From CAILKP01 sp038231815 (GTDB taxonomy: Bacteria; Planctomycetota; Phycisphaerae; Phycisphaerales; UBA1924), in contig JBBRKQ010000004.1 in the NCBI GenBank assembly GCA_038231815.1, positions 1 to 64,000 of the forward strand: a stretch of DNA of 64,000 bases, written 5' to 3'. Position 1 is the first letter of the stretch. Each line of letters begins with the position of its first letter. The position numbers and the translations under genes were made by a program. The notes under the pieces were generated by a model. The model was not told the origin of the DNA. It saw nothing but the letters and a program-made list of their open reading frames with translations, and ran no database searches. Positions 33,788 to 43,308 of the stretch are shown piece by piece.

Positions 33788-34117
33788 GGAAAACTCCAAA
33801 GAACCAGTGCTTACCCCGCTTCACCTTTTAAGCTCTCGCCCAACCTATTTCCGTTCATACACCCGCGGACCGACCGTTGGCAGCGTTCCGTGAAAGAGCT
33901 GGACGAACCGCCCAGCGTAGTCCGCACAGACTCCAATCCCCTTACCGTCGCCGGGCGGTCGCCGAAAGAAAATTGCCGTCCGATTCACGCATCCTCAGCC
34001 GTCGGACCGCTGATTTCGGAGGCTACGCTCGCTCCCGGTACGGCCTCACCCGGGATCTCGAACTTCCTTGGCCTCTGACCATCCGGCGATTTGCGCCACG
34101 TTTGCTCCGGACTTGCC
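33788..34117. other. Divergent intergenic region
   Basis: About 330 bases between purC (-) and the GH10-like gene (+). The bases nearest purC are more AT-rich. No gene or clear promoter boxes recognised. Confidence 0.45.
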
Positions 34118-35794
34118 ATGCTCAAGTTTGCCGTAATGGATGGTTCTCTCCCCGCCGCTGAGTGGCCGCTGCGCCATGCGCATCTTCTGGGACCGGACGA
34201 TGTGGCATTACCGAGCGAAATTGACGTTCGCGACGGCATGATCTGCTGCTCCAAGCGAATCGCCGGTGCCGCGGCCCTCGCGGTCACTTTTTCGCTTTCA
34301 GGAACGGCTGCGGCAAGCGCAGTTGGGGGGGCAGTTGGAGGCGCGGCCGTGCCCGAACGAACGTTTCTTCTGCGGACCTGCCTCCTGCCCGAGCGGGGTG
34401 AGGCTTATCTACTCTCGTTGGAACTGGCCCGCCGCCAAGTCATGCTGCTGCTAAACAAGCTTGAGGAATGGTCTCTCTTTGACCAGCCCGCAGATTCGCC
34501 CCTGATGGTTCGCATCAGCAAGGCCGTGGCCATGTTCAGCAAGGCCGCCGTCTCGGCAAGCCCGGGGCCCGATGGACCAACCGCCAAGGCCGATGGGCTC
34601 GCTCGAGAAGCCCTCCGGGAGGCGATCGAGGCCGGCGAGCAGCTCGCCTATGCCTCCGCAGCCGCCACGCACAAGTTAAGGCTCAGCGGGCGGCTTTCCA
34701 CCCTCGCCTCACCGGTGTCAGTGGCCGACAGTGAGTCCAAGGAAAGCGCCCATCCACACGGATCATCCGCCGGGGTGTGCCTGCCGGAGATGCCGCAGAT
34801 CGGCTGCTGCGTCGGCGCCAGCGTGTTCTCACCGGAACTCGCCGCGGCGGTGCAGCAATCGTGTGACTTTGTGTCACTGCCAATGCGATGGCTGGACATG
34901 GAGCCCAGCGAGGGCAAGTACGCGTTTGCCAAGACAGACAAGTGGATTGAGTGGTGCATCTTGCAGGCCAAACTCCCGGTGGTGGCCGGCCCGGTGCTTG
35001 ACCTGAGCGAAAAGAGCGTGCCCAAGTGGCTGGCCATCTTTGAGCACGATTACGAGACGCTTCGTGACATGGTCATTGAATTCGTCAAAACCATCGTCAC
35101 CCGTTACCGTCGCACCGTAACAACTTGGAATGTGTGCTCCGGTCTGCACGCCCCGGGCGGGCTCTCCCTAAGTCCCGAGCAGGCGATGGACCTGACCAAG
35201 TACTGCATCGCGATCGTGAGAAAGCTACAGCCGCAGGCCAAGGTGCAAATTGAAATTGCCCAGCCCTTTGGCGAGTACACAGCCGGTGCCAAGGGTCGTG
35301 CCTGCCTGCCACCGGCGATTTATGCTGAGCTGATCAAGCAGTTGAATTTACCGATTGATGCACTGGCTATACGCCTGCAGCTTGGGGCCAGTGACGTCGG
35401 GCGGGCTACGCGAGATATTCTCTCCTGCGCCGCGATGATTGATCGCTACGCCGAGATCGGTTACCCGATCAGCATCTCTGCTGTTGGCTTTCCGGGCAAC
35501 AACCCTGTTCGTCAGCTTGATGATGAGTCCGGCATGTGGAATGGCCCTTGGACGCTGGATGCACAGGCCGAACTTCTCACCAAGCTGGGGGGTGTGCTGG
35601 CCGGAAAACCATCGATAAACTCCATCTCTTGGCACGAGTTGTACGATGTGCCAACCCCAGCTCCGGCGGGTTGTGCTGCCGGAGAAATGCCCGGTGGTGG
35701 CCTAGTCACCTCCTCCGGCGTCGCCAAGCCCGTGCTGGCAGCGCTAAAAAACCTTCGGCAAGTGCTGCGGACGCGTGGCGAGAAGTTGGTGTAG
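34118..35794 (+). CDS. GH10 xylanase-fold protein lacking both catalytic glutamates
   Basis: 558 residues. The C-terminal 330 residues have the layout of a family 10 glycoside hydrolase: FVSLPMRWLDMEPSEGKYAF (strand 1-2, like NSMKWDATEPxxGxF), DKWIEWCILQAKLPVVAGPVL, PKWLAIF, and a repeated barrel pattern. The acid/base motif WDVVNE is here WNVCSG (337-342), so the glutamate is Gly342; the nucleophile motif ITELD is ISAVG, with Ala455 in place of glutamate. The N-terminal 200 residues (RTFLLRTCLLPERGEAYLLSLELARR) are a conserved extra domain of unknown role. No signal peptide is evident. It is unlikely to hydrolyse xylan and may bind a carbohydrate. Confidence 0.7.
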   Translation: MLKFAVMDGSLPAAEWPLRHAHLLGPDDVALPSEIDVRDGMICCSKRIAGAAALAVTFSLSGTAAASAVGGAVGGAAVPERTFLLRTCLLPERGEAYLLSLELARRQVMLLLNKLEEWSLFDQPADSPLMVRISKAVAMFSKAAVSASPGPDGPTAKADGLAREALREAIEAGEQLAYASAAATHKLRLSGRLSTLASPVSVADSESKESAHPHGSSAGVCLPEMPQIGCCVGASVFSPELAAAVQQSCDFVSLPMRWLDMEPSEGKYAFAKTDKWIEWCILQAKLPVVAGPVLDLSEKSVPKWLAIFEHDYETLRDMVIEFVKTIVTRYRRTVTTWNVCSGLHAPGGLSLSPEQAMDLTKYCIAIVRKLQPQAKVQIEIAQPFGEYTAGAKGRACLPPAIYAELIKQLNLPIDALAIRLQLGASDVGRATRDILSCAAMIDRYAEIGYPISISAVGFPGNNPVRQLDDESGMWNGPWTLDAQAELLTKLGGVLAGKPSINSISWHELYDVPTPAPAGCAAGEMPGGGLVTSSGVAKPVLAALKNLRQVLRTRGEKLV

Positions 35795-35955
35795 CGTAAA
35801 TCGGGACTCGAATTGGGCCAAGTCCTCTTCGGCGGTCGCAATATCTCGTCGCTGCCAAGTTCTTATTGAAATTGAACAGGCCTCGCCCTTGTCACTCGTG
35901 GAGGGTTTTACGCTGGGCACATCGTTTTCTTACACTTCGCCCAGCTTCTCCGCAC

Positions 35956-38154
35956 TCAATATCCGCCCGCAAAGGCGTTAATAAACAAGATAAAATCGTT
36001 GCCATCAATAATGCCGTCGGGCAGGGTGTCAGCCCCTGAGCCGGTGATATCAGCCAGTACGTCCTCCGCGGCAAAGGCGTTTATAAAGCTGATGAAGTCG
36101 CTTCCATCAACTACTCCATCCGGGATTGGGTAGCCACCGCCATCGACCAGATCCGCAATTGGTACAGCCCGCGATAAAAAAGTCGCCGGAACAATGTCCG
36201 CCAACGGCCGGCCTGCATCAGTGCTCGCCATCGAGAGTGCGACCGTCCAAGTGCCATCGGCCTGATAGTGCTCGATCGAGAGCATATGAACACCCGCTCG
36301 AAGCTTGGCAGTGACGGTGCCCGGAACAAGTGTTGATGCTACCGCGGCGACGGCCGATGTTCCGCTACCAAGTGTGATGCGAGCGCCATCATCCGCATCA
36401 AGCGTGAGGGTGTACGCACCATCTACCGGTGCCAGCAGCAAGCCGGTGTACAGAGTTGCAAAGTTGGTCCCATCCGCCAAACCATCAGGAGGAAGGTCGC
36501 TTGCGCGGGTGCTGAGAAATGGCACAATTCCCGAAGCGTTCGCGGTAAGCGGTGACAGATCAACAATCCCGGTTGGTGGTTCGGCAAGTTGGTAGTACGA
36601 CGCGTACAGGCCGGGCGCCTGCTTGCTCGGCTCCTCCGCAGGTGCGTACTGATTTGCCGCATCGATGACGATGGTGAGCGTGGAACTTGCCGCCTCCCCA
36701 GAGGTATTGACAGTGTATGGCAGTGTGACGGTGCCGCGTGTTGCGGCTGGTGAGATTTCAATCGCAATCGCCCCGAGGCCCGTGGCCGGATCAACGACCA
36801 CCGACGCCGTCCCCAGCAGCGGGCTGAGGCCAGCATCCAAGCTCATGCTCAGTGGTCGGTTCAGCGGATCTGCATCGTTCGCAAGCACCCGAGCCAGATG
36901 CGTTTGCCCGGTCAAACACAGGATGCGATCAGGCAGGGCGACCGGTGCGCCCGTGCCCGTGGCGGCAGCAATCGCTGCTAATGCATCAACCCGGCCAGAC
37001 CCATAGAAGTCATCCTTGCCCGGATTACCAAGGTCGCGAGCCGAGGATTTGAGGATGAACTCGATTTGTGCGCCGGAAAGCCCCGGATTCGCTGATTTGA
37101 CCAGCCCCGCTACCGCCGCCGCAATGGGTGCGGCAAAGCTGGTGCCGTCAACCGTCGTGTATCCCGACGGCATCGCGGTCGTGACGATGGAAACTCCCGG
37201 TGCGACCAGATCAATCGCCGCACCGCGTGCTGAGAAGGAAGCGAGTTGGTCCGACTGATCCGTAGCACCCACGATGATGACGTCCGGCCAGTCTGATTCA
37301 GGCCCGAGTGTGGCCCCGTTGTTGCCAGCAGCCCAAAAGAGCATTGAGCCCGCGGTAGTCGCGTACTGCCCTGTAGTCTGCACTGATGGATTTGTTATTC
37401 CGGTATACGAAACGCTGACCGCCGCTGCGCCAGCATCCGCCGCGGCGCGAACGCCACGCAGAATGTCCGACAAGAACGCCCCACCAGTAGGGCTTGCCGA
37501 GGCTTTGATCGGCATGAGTCGGATATCGCGGCCGACCGATGCAACGCCGATGCCGTTGGATGTGCCCGCGGCAATGACTCCGGCGACGGCGGTGCCGTGG
37601 CCAGCAACATCGGCAGCGATGGGGTCAGACAGACTTGTTTGCCAAATTACTGAATTGACACTGCTGGCACCAAGAACCCGCTGATGGATGAAATCCGGAT
37701 GCGTCAGGTCGATACCGGTGTCAACCACGGCGACCGTGACTGCCGGTGATCCTGTCGTGATTTGCCAAGCCTGGGGCAGTCGCAGCGTTCGCAGGTGCCA
37801 CTGGCGAGGAAACAGCGGGTCCGCAGGTTCATCCTGCGGCTCGCACCATGAGTCCGGCACGATGTACTGAAACCGACCAGCCTTGAGCATTGATGCCGCC
37901 CACACAGCAGGGTTGCTGCCCGCGGGGGACTGCACAAGCAGTTCGCTAGTGGCGGGTTCAGCTTTCGTGGCAAACGGAATCAAAAGCCTGCGTGAAGCCT
38001 CATCAAGCGGCAGCGCGATGAAGCGGGCCGCGGGTAAAACTGCGTTGGATGCTCCTGGTGTATTGCCCACTGGGGGGGCCTTGGGTGTAGCCGCACCAGC
38101 GGGCAGGCTGCCAGACAGCAGCGACAGGATCAGGATGGCAAAGACAGGTTTCAA
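35956..38154 (-). CDS. Secreted subtilisin-like serine protease with dockerin-like tail
   Basis: 732 residues starting at TTG with a signal peptide (MKPVFAILILSLLSGSLPAGAA). Peptidase S8 triad: Asp145 (VAVVDTGIDLTHPDF), His186 (AGHGTAVAGVIAAG) and Ser339 (VDGTSFAAP), with oxyanion Asn278 (WAAGNNGA). Then a beta-rich region with a cadherin-like part, a PA14-like segment (about 510-660; YTLTLDADDGARITLG), and two calcium-binding repeats (DGVVDGSDFISFINAF and DGIIDGNDFILFINAF) at the end. The tail is the planctomycete version of a dockerin. The TTG start has no clear ribosome site, so the start is moderately certain. It would be exported and probably surface-associated. Confidence 0.9.
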   Translation of the reverse strand: MKPVFAILILSLLSGSLPAGAATPKAPPVGNTPGASNAVLPAARFIALPLDEASRRLLIPFATKAEPATSELLVQSPAGSNPAVWAASMLKAGRFQYIVPDSWCEPQDEPADPLFPRQWHLRTLRLPQAWQITTGSPAVTVAVVDTGIDLTHPDFIHQRVLGASSVNSVIWQTSLSDPIAADVAGHGTAVAGVIAAGTSNGIGVASVGRDIRLMPIKASASPTGGAFLSDILRGVRAAADAGAAAVSVSYTGITNPSVQTTGQYATTAGSMLFWAAGNNGATLGPESDWPDVIIVGATDQSDQLASFSARGAAIDLVAPGVSIVTTAMPSGYTTVDGTSFAAPIAAAVAGLVKSANPGLSGAQIEFILKSSARDLGNPGKDDFYGSGRVDALAAIAAATGTGAPVALPDRILCLTGQTHLARVLANDADPLNRPLSMSLDAGLSPLLGTASVVVDPATGLGAIAIEISPAATRGTVTLPYTVNTSGEAASSTLTIVIDAANQYAPAEEPSKQAPGLYASYYQLAEPPTGIVDLSPLTANASGIVPFLSTRASDLPPDGLADGTNFATLYTGLLLAPVDGAYTLTLDADDGARITLGSGTSAVAAVASTLVPGTVTAKLRAGVHMLSIEHYQADGTWTVALSMASTDAGRPLADIVPATFLSRAVPIADLVDGGGYPIPDGVVDGSDFISFINAFAAEDVLADITGSGADTLPDGIIDGNDFILFINAFAGGY

Positions 38155-38380
38155 ACGTGCGTACGTGCGAGGTGTATTCCGGCAGCGGTTGCGGTGGAAT
38201 CAAGAGTGTGGGGACTCAAAGAACTTAATATGCCACAGCTTGGGGCTGCGGGTGCGAATACGGGGTTTCTGGATTAAAAGCTGGGCAAGGTGCAGCAGCC
38301 GCACTGTCTATGCGAGTTGGAGCGGACCGCGGTTCGTTGAATTGGGGCGAAAGTAAGAGGAAGGTCCGCCAGCTCCGCCG

Positions 38381-39319
38381 CTATCGCCTCGCCAGCCCCT
38401 GCAAGAATCGCAGGAAAAGGTGTGCCGCGATGCGTGCAGTACGGCCCTGCTCATCGTGCGTCGGGTTCAGCTCCATAATGTCAAAGCACTTCACCCAAGT
38501 GTCAGCCCCGGCTGCAAGCGCAAAGGCCGCCAGCTCCCGGACCGATAACCCGTTAGGATTCAAAGCGCTGACCCCAGGTGCGCAAGAGGCATCAAGGCAG
38601 TCCAGATCCAGCGATACAAACTTCGGCCCGTTACCCGCCTGCACCAGCGCTTTTTGCGGGTTTAAGTCTTGCGTGATGATGCCGCCATGATCCAAAAACC
38701 ATCGCGTGTGCTCGACACTGTTGACCAGCGTCTCAGCCCCGACGTTGACAATGCGTTCAATGCCACATCGCTCGATTAAGGCTCGAAACGGCATGCCAGA
38801 GCCTTCAGTTGGGCGCACATCCAAGTGTGGATCAACATAAATGCCGCGGCGAACCGCTGAGGACTCTACCGCGGCGCGAACGAGCGGGAAGGTTAAATCG
38901 TGCCCGCCGCCGATTCCCACCGGCAGCAAACCCGCGGCGATGCACGCCTTAGCGACCGCCGTCACCCGGTCGTGGGTCTGTGCAAGTGAGCCGCCGGGGC
39001 TGATGTTGCCGACATCGGCCACCTTGGGCAGCGTCACTTGCTTCGCGGTAGCCAGGTCAAGTACCTCTGCCAAGCCGTACTTGGCCAGGGCGGCTCGGAA
39101 CGCATCCGGCCCGGCGGCGGCACCGGGGCGGCCGTTGTTGAGCTTCACGCCAGTGTCATCCGCCAGCCCGATCAGCGCAACGGTGCATCCCGCCGTGAGT
39201 TGGGCGAGGGAATCGAAGTCGGGGGACCATTGTGGCACGACTGTAACAGCCGCAGCGAGGCGGCCCGCTGGCGCGAGGGGATAGCAAGCCGGGGAGATGA
39301 TCTGAGTGCTTGGGGCCAC
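38381..39319 (-). CDS. Arginase/agmatinase/formimidoylglutamase family hydrolase
   Basis: 312 residues from a GTG at 39319. Binuclear manganese ureohydrolase fold: GIGGGHDLTFPLVR, YVDPHLDVRP (the usual DAHxDxR, with Pro for Ala), and VSLDLDCLDASCAPGVSALNPNGL are the metal-binding motifs. The order and the GGGH form (instead of GGDHS) resemble formimidoylglutamase HutG, but no histidine-degradation genes are nearby and the substrate is not settled. The frame runs open upstream to 39718 and has an ATG at 39466, but that would overlap the topoisomerase start and adds sequence without family character. Confidence 0.8.
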   Translation of the reverse strand: MAPSTQIISPACYPLAPAGRLAAAVTVVPQWSPDFDSLAQLTAGCTVALIGLADDTGVKLNNGRPGAAAGPDAFRAALAKYGLAEVLDLATAKQVTLPKVADVGNISPGGSLAQTHDRVTAVAKACIAAGLLPVGIGGGHDLTFPLVRAAVESSAVRRGIYVDPHLDVRPTEGSGMPFRALIERCGIERIVNVGAETLVNSVEHTRWFLDHGGIITQDLNPQKALVQAGNGPKFVSLDLDCLDASCAPGVSALNPNGLSVRELAAFALAAGADTWVKCFDIMELNPTHDEQGRTARIAAHLFLRFLQGLARR

Positions 39320-39464
39320 GGGATAGAACAATATTCGGTTGGTGGGCGAGGGGCGGAGATTCCGGAGCGGGTATGTTGCCGGCGGGCGGCCTAAATTTGC
39401 ATGGCTGGTGGGGGGGGCTGAAAACTCTTTCAATGGCAACGGATTGCTCGAACGACGGTGAAGC

Positions 39465-40631
39465 ATGGCAAAGAAAGTCGAAGTAAAAAAGGCAGATCGA
39501 CGACCAATGGACCCAAAATTGAGCGCAAAGCTCAAGCAGCGCGACGCCAAGACGCTTGGACGGGTTGTTGAGTTTGCTGATGAGGTCTCATCACGAGCGA
39601 TGAAGGGAGTCGAGCCCAAACTCGAAATTCCGACGCGATCAAAGTCCAATACGATTTGGAACAAAAAGCGCAAGATTCTCGAAATGGGCGACGCCACCTC
39701 CGAGCGGCAATTGTTCAACCTGAATCAGGCCAAGCAATTCATGCAAACGTGCCTGCACTCCGCTTCGATCAAGTCGCTGATTGATGCCGAGAAAACCTTG
39801 AGCCTCCGTGGTATGTTTTACAAAGGCCTGCACACGGTGGCTGGCACCTCCGGCGAAAAAACCTTCGCCGATCAAGATGAGTCCGATGGCATTCTCGAAG
39901 ACCTTGAAGTATCCATGGGCTCACTGCGTGAAGAGCTGCGGGTCTACGCCCAGAAGCGTGGCACCATGGCCGGCAACATCACCATCGTGGATTCAGGTGA
40001 TGAAATCGATTGCCGCCGCATGGGCTCCGGCGGGTACGCGGTGCCCAGCATCTGCGAGCCGGAGGTGATCCAGTTTAAGAAGTGCGACGCCAAGTACGTG
40101 CTACACGTTGAAAAGGGCACGGTGTGGGGTCGCTTTAACGAGGATCGCTACTGGGAAACGCACAACTGCATTTTAACCGAGGGCAGCGGACAGCCAACCC
40201 GCGGCGTGCGAAGGCTCCTTCGCCGATTGAACGAAGAGCTCGGCCTGCCGATTTACTGCCTGCTGGATTGTGACCCGTGGGGGCATTACATCTACTCGGT
40301 TATCAAGCAAGGCTCAATCTCACTTGCGTTTGAAAGCGAGCGGCTCGCGATTCCGGAGGCGAGATTTCTGGGACTGCGCAGTAAGGATTACCGCGCGTGC
40401 GAGCTAAGTGATGATGTGAAGATCGATCTGAACGACAACGACATCAAGCGTGCCACCGAGATAATGAACTACCCCTGGTTCGCCAGCGACCGCGGTTGGC
40501 AGCGTGAGATTCAGGGCCTCCTCGACAACGGCTTTAAAATGGAAGTGGAATCGCTGATCACCAAAGACATTTCGTACGTGACCGAGGAGTACGTGCCGCA
40601 GCGGCTGAAGGACAAAGACTGGCTGGAGTAA
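39465..40631 (+). CDS. top6A: DNA topoisomerase VI subunit A (Spo11/TopVIA family)
   Basis: 388 residues. TopVIA makes the double-strand cut in the type IIB topoisomerase. The winged-helix (CAP/5Y) region has LSLRGMFYKGLHT, with Tyr119 as the candidate DNA-linking tyrosine and Arg115 four residues before it. The Toprim domain shows LHVEKGTVWGRF (acidic metal ligand) and IYCLLDCDPWGHYIY (DxD). GSGQPTRGVRRLLRRL is also conserved. The partner subunit B gene, usually adjacent in archaea, is absent from the window. A basic N-terminus (MAKKVEVKKADRR) precedes the core. Topoisomerase VI is sporadic in bacteria. Confidence 0.92.
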   Translation: MAKKVEVKKADRRPMDPKLSAKLKQRDAKTLGRVVEFADEVSSRAMKGVEPKLEIPTRSKSNTIWNKKRKILEMGDATSERQLFNLNQAKQFMQTCLHSASIKSLIDAEKTLSLRGMFYKGLHTVAGTSGEKTFADQDESDGILEDLEVSMGSLREELRVYAQKRGTMAGNITIVDSGDEIDCRRMGSGGYAVPSICEPEVIQFKKCDAKYVLHVEKGTVWGRFNEDRYWETHNCILTEGSGQPTRGVRRLLRRLNEELGLPIYCLLDCDPWGHYIYSVIKQGSISLAFESERLAIPEARFLGLRSKDYRACELSDDVKIDLNDNDIKRATEIMNYPWFASDRGWQREIQGLLDNGFKMEVESLITKDISYVTEEYVPQRLKDKDWLE

Positions 40632-40753
40632 GCCACGGCGGCAGCATCTCCATACCGCAAACTGGTCAAATGGTTAAAGGTCATCACGGTTGAAGTGTTG
40701 GACAGCGGGTTGAACGGCAGATGGAACTGGGTTCTGTCCTCATCTTTACAAAA

Positions 40754-40779
40754 AAAGCCCCGCTGCAAAGCGGGGCTTT
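40754..40779. terminator. Intrinsic terminator, bidirectional
   Basis: AAAGCCCCGC-TGCAAA-GCGGGGCTTT, a 10-bp stem with a 6-base loop. On the minus strand it is followed by an unbroken T-run (from the A-run at 40750-40756), so it ends the lipoprotein gene; on the + strand it follows top6A. Confidence 0.9.
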
Positions 40780-40802
40780 CGTTTGGTTAGGCAATCTGGT
40801 GC

Positions 40803-41288
40803 TTACTTCAGCTTGTCGGTCAGGTTCTTCGTCGCATCGCCAAGCTTGGTCACCATTTCCTTCACGCTGCTGGAAATGGTCGTCCAGGTTGAACCGTCGG
40901 CATTCTTGAGTTCAGTGAGCTTCGCCGCCGCGGCGTCGTATTGCGTCTTGGCCGCATCAAACGCCGTCTTGGCCACCCCCTGGGCAGCCTCAGGCAGCTT
41001 GGCGATCTTTTCACTAGCGCTGTCAAGTGTGCTCTTGGTCGAAGCTAAGGCACTCTCGCTGCTTTTCACAGCTTCATCGCGAACAGATTTCCACGCGTCG
41101 GCCGCGGCATCCATCGCCTTGCCTCCGGCATCTTTGGTCTTGTCCAAAATGTTCCCCGGACCACCAGGCTTACCAGCAGCCGCTGCTGCGTTTTCGGCCG
41201 GGGTCTTCTTTTCATCACAGCCAACAAGCGTGAGCCCGCCAACGAGCGCTGCGGTTGTGAGGATGATCGTCAAACGTGATGCGTGCAT
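40803..41288 (-). CDS. Lipoprotein with amphipathic helical repeats
   Basis: 161 residues. Signal with lipobox (LTTAALVGGLTLVGCDEKK) and mature N-terminal cysteine at 24. The mature part is Ala/Lys/Asp-rich, predicted as long amphipathic helices (DKTKDAGGKAMDAAADAWKSVRDEAVKSSESALAST), like LEA or apolipoprotein-type proteins. TAGGAGG eight bases upstream is a near-perfect ribosome site, so expression is likely high. Function unknown. It ends at a strong terminator and heads a set of minus-strand genes with structural character. Confidence 0.8.
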   Translation of the reverse strand: MHASRLTIILTTAALVGGLTLVGCDEKKTPAENAAAAAGKPGGPGNILDKTKDAGGKAMDAAADAWKSVRDEAVKSSESALASTKSTLDSASEKIAKLPEAAQGVAKTAFDAAKTQYDAAAAKLTELKNADGSTWTTISSSVKEMVTKLGDATKNLTDKLK

Positions 41289-41440
41289 AAAGGCCTCCTA
41301 AAAAGGATGAGAGGGGACAATGTTAACTTGGGATGCTATGCACCACCACCCGTTCATGCAGGTGTTTTATGTATGAATTTGTTATAGGACTTTTAGGCAA
41401 AGTCGCCGACCGACAGACCACATCGCTGCGGTAAGCTGGC

Positions 41441-43075
41441 TCACGGCTGCGGGCGCAAGGTCTCGGCAAGCTGCACGGCCTTGGTCGTGATCTGGTGCAT
41501 CCCCGCGGCGATGTGCGACAGGTCACGCACAAGCTCGCCCTTGAACTGCCGCACGATGTTCTCGATCGGCTCTGGCATAGTGCCCGGGGTGTGCTCGACC
41601 AGCAGCCCGTGCCAGGGCTGCAGATCGTCAACCAAATGGGTGAGCTTCGTCATCACCGCGGTGGTCTCGGCTGAGACTCTGGCAGCGGAGGTCTGCGCGG
41701 CCGTTACCTGCTCGATGGACTTTGCCAGATTAATGCGGATCTCATCGGCCATGCTCTCGGCCTCAACAACCGGGATGCGCAGGGCTGCGGTAAGTTCATC
41801 GGCCTTACTGCGGATGCTGCCCTCAGCCTTGGCGACTCGCGAGAGGCTGCTGGTGAGCGCCGCCTTAAGCTGGTCGCTGGCGCTCCGGAGCGAGTCAATA
41901 CTGTGCGCTGCGCCGCTGACACTTTCGCCTAAAAGATTCCGGGCCATGTCGGCCTGGTCGCGTACAGATTCAAGCTGGCGCGTTGCAAAGTTCGCATCAT
42001 CGCCAATCTGCTCGGCCCGTGTCACGAGCTGAGCCAGCGTGGCAATGTTGAAGCGCCCGGTGTTGTCGGCCTCGGGGTTTGGGTTCAAAATGATCTTCGC
42101 TTCGGTGATCAGCGTGCTGAGATGTGAAGCGGATGTATCGAGCTCGCCCTTGAAACGGCCCAGCGTTTCGGCGCCGCGGGTCTCAATATCCAGGCACGCG
42201 TGCTGAACAATTTCCTGAGTCTTTAAAATTCGAGTATTGGCCGTGTCGGCCAGCGCAACGGCATCATCACCGGCGGCGCGGGTGCGCCGCTCAAGGTCAG
42301 CCAGCTTTGAGTCAAGCTGCTGATCAACACTGGCGCTCACGGCCTCAAGCCGGGCCTGAAGCTCCGCGATTTTCATCTGGGCAGATGCCTCGGCGGTCGC
42401 GGCCCGCTCCTCGGCCAAGCGTGCGGCCTGCTCGGCTTTCTGGGCCAATTCGGTGATCTTCGCATCAAGTGCGAGCGTGGCCTGATCATGCCGGCTCAGC
42501 AGTTCACGGCCCAGCAGTTCAGCCCGGGCGATGATCTCCTCCGCCGTCCGTACCTTGCCGTCAAAGGCAACCAGTACCTTTGCCGCGGCCTCGAGCTTGG
42601 GCTGGCTGGCAGTTGCGGCCTGCTGCATCTGCTGCTGGGCAGATTGTGCGGCCATCGCGGCAGACTTCAGCGCTTCGGCCTGACCGGAAGATGTCTCAAT
42701 CAGTTGCCTGAGTTGACCGGCATAGTCACTAAAGGCTTCGCGGTCGATGATCTTGGGTGATAGGAACACTTCACGGATTGACTGCTCCCTGCTGGTGTCA
42801 ACGGGTGCCTCGGCAATTGCCTGCCCTGCAAACGCACTACTGGGGGTATAGCGGGGGGGCTGCCGCTGTGCGCCGCCGTCGTTCCCGAATCCAATCGTCC
42901 CAGAAGCGCCGCTTGCCTGCTGCGATGTGTAGCGGTTGCTCACCGCGTTGTTCACTGGTGCGACCGTACTGCGTGACACCGGCTGCGCGCCTGGCGGCAC
43001 ACTGCTGCTGGCACCAGCGGACATAGCCGCTTGGGCGGCGCGGGCTCGTTGTAAAAATGCGGGCAGTTCGGCCAT
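41441..43075 (-). CDS. Long coiled-coil protein, possible cytoskeletal role
   Basis: 544 residues, no signal peptide. Residues 1-90 are Ala/Ser/Gln-rich and probably disordered. Residues 100-540 are an almost unbroken coiled coil (AEQAARLAEERAATAEASAQMKIAELQARLEAVSASVDQQL is one stretch of heptads), with a break near NPNPEADNTGRFNIATL. Such proteins form filaments or tethers. No family is claimed. It is followed in the same direction by two bactofilin-type genes upstream, which suggests a common structural job. Confidence 0.7.
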   Translation of the reverse strand: MAELPAFLQRARAAQAAMSAGASSSVPPGAQPVSRSTVAPVNNAVSNRYTSQQASGASGTIGFGNDGGAQRQPPRYTPSSAFAGQAIAEAPVDTSREQSIREVFLSPKIIDREAFSDYAGQLRQLIETSSGQAEALKSAAMAAQSAQQQMQQAATASQPKLEAAAKVLVAFDGKVRTAEEIIARAELLGRELLSRHDQATLALDAKITELAQKAEQAARLAEERAATAEASAQMKIAELQARLEAVSASVDQQLDSKLADLERRTRAAGDDAVALADTANTRILKTQEIVQHACLDIETRGAETLGRFKGELDTSASHLSTLITEAKIILNPNPEADNTGRFNIATLAQLVTRAEQIGDDANFATRQLESVRDQADMARNLLGESVSGAAHSIDSLRSASDQLKAALTSSLSRVAKAEGSIRSKADELTAALRIPVVEAESMADEIRINLAKSIEQVTAAQTSAARVSAETTAVMTKLTHLVDDLQPWHGLLVEHTPGTMPEPIENIVRQFKGELVRDLSHIAAGMHQITTKAVQLAETLRPQP

Positions 43076-43262
43076 GGTTCAAGCTCCGGTCCGGTTGGTG
43101 CCACCATCCTGGTGCGCTCAGCAAGTGCTGCTTACGTATGGACCGAGAAGAGATCGGCAATTTTCGGGGCCAACTGAGTAGGGCCTCGCCCCGAGTCGCA
43201 ATTGAAGTTGGTTGAACGCTGAAGGAGTCGAGCACATGGCGCAAAGGCTGCGCTACAAGCCG

Positions 43263-43294
43263 CTGTCTGGTCTGCTGTCTGGTCTGCTGTCTGG
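43263..43294. repeat. Tandem repeat, 12 bp, about 2.7 copies
   Basis: CTGTCTGGTCTG at 43263 and 43275 with a partial third copy, just after the stop of the zinc-ribbon bactofilin gene (minus strand). Confidence 0.85.
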
Positions 43295-43308
43295 GCCGCC
43301 GGGCCGCA

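Noticed and set aside
38381..39718. The full 445-codon arginase-family frame
   Set aside because: The first 130 codons lack family sequence and overlap the start of the topoisomerase gene; a later GTG gives a normal-length enzyme.
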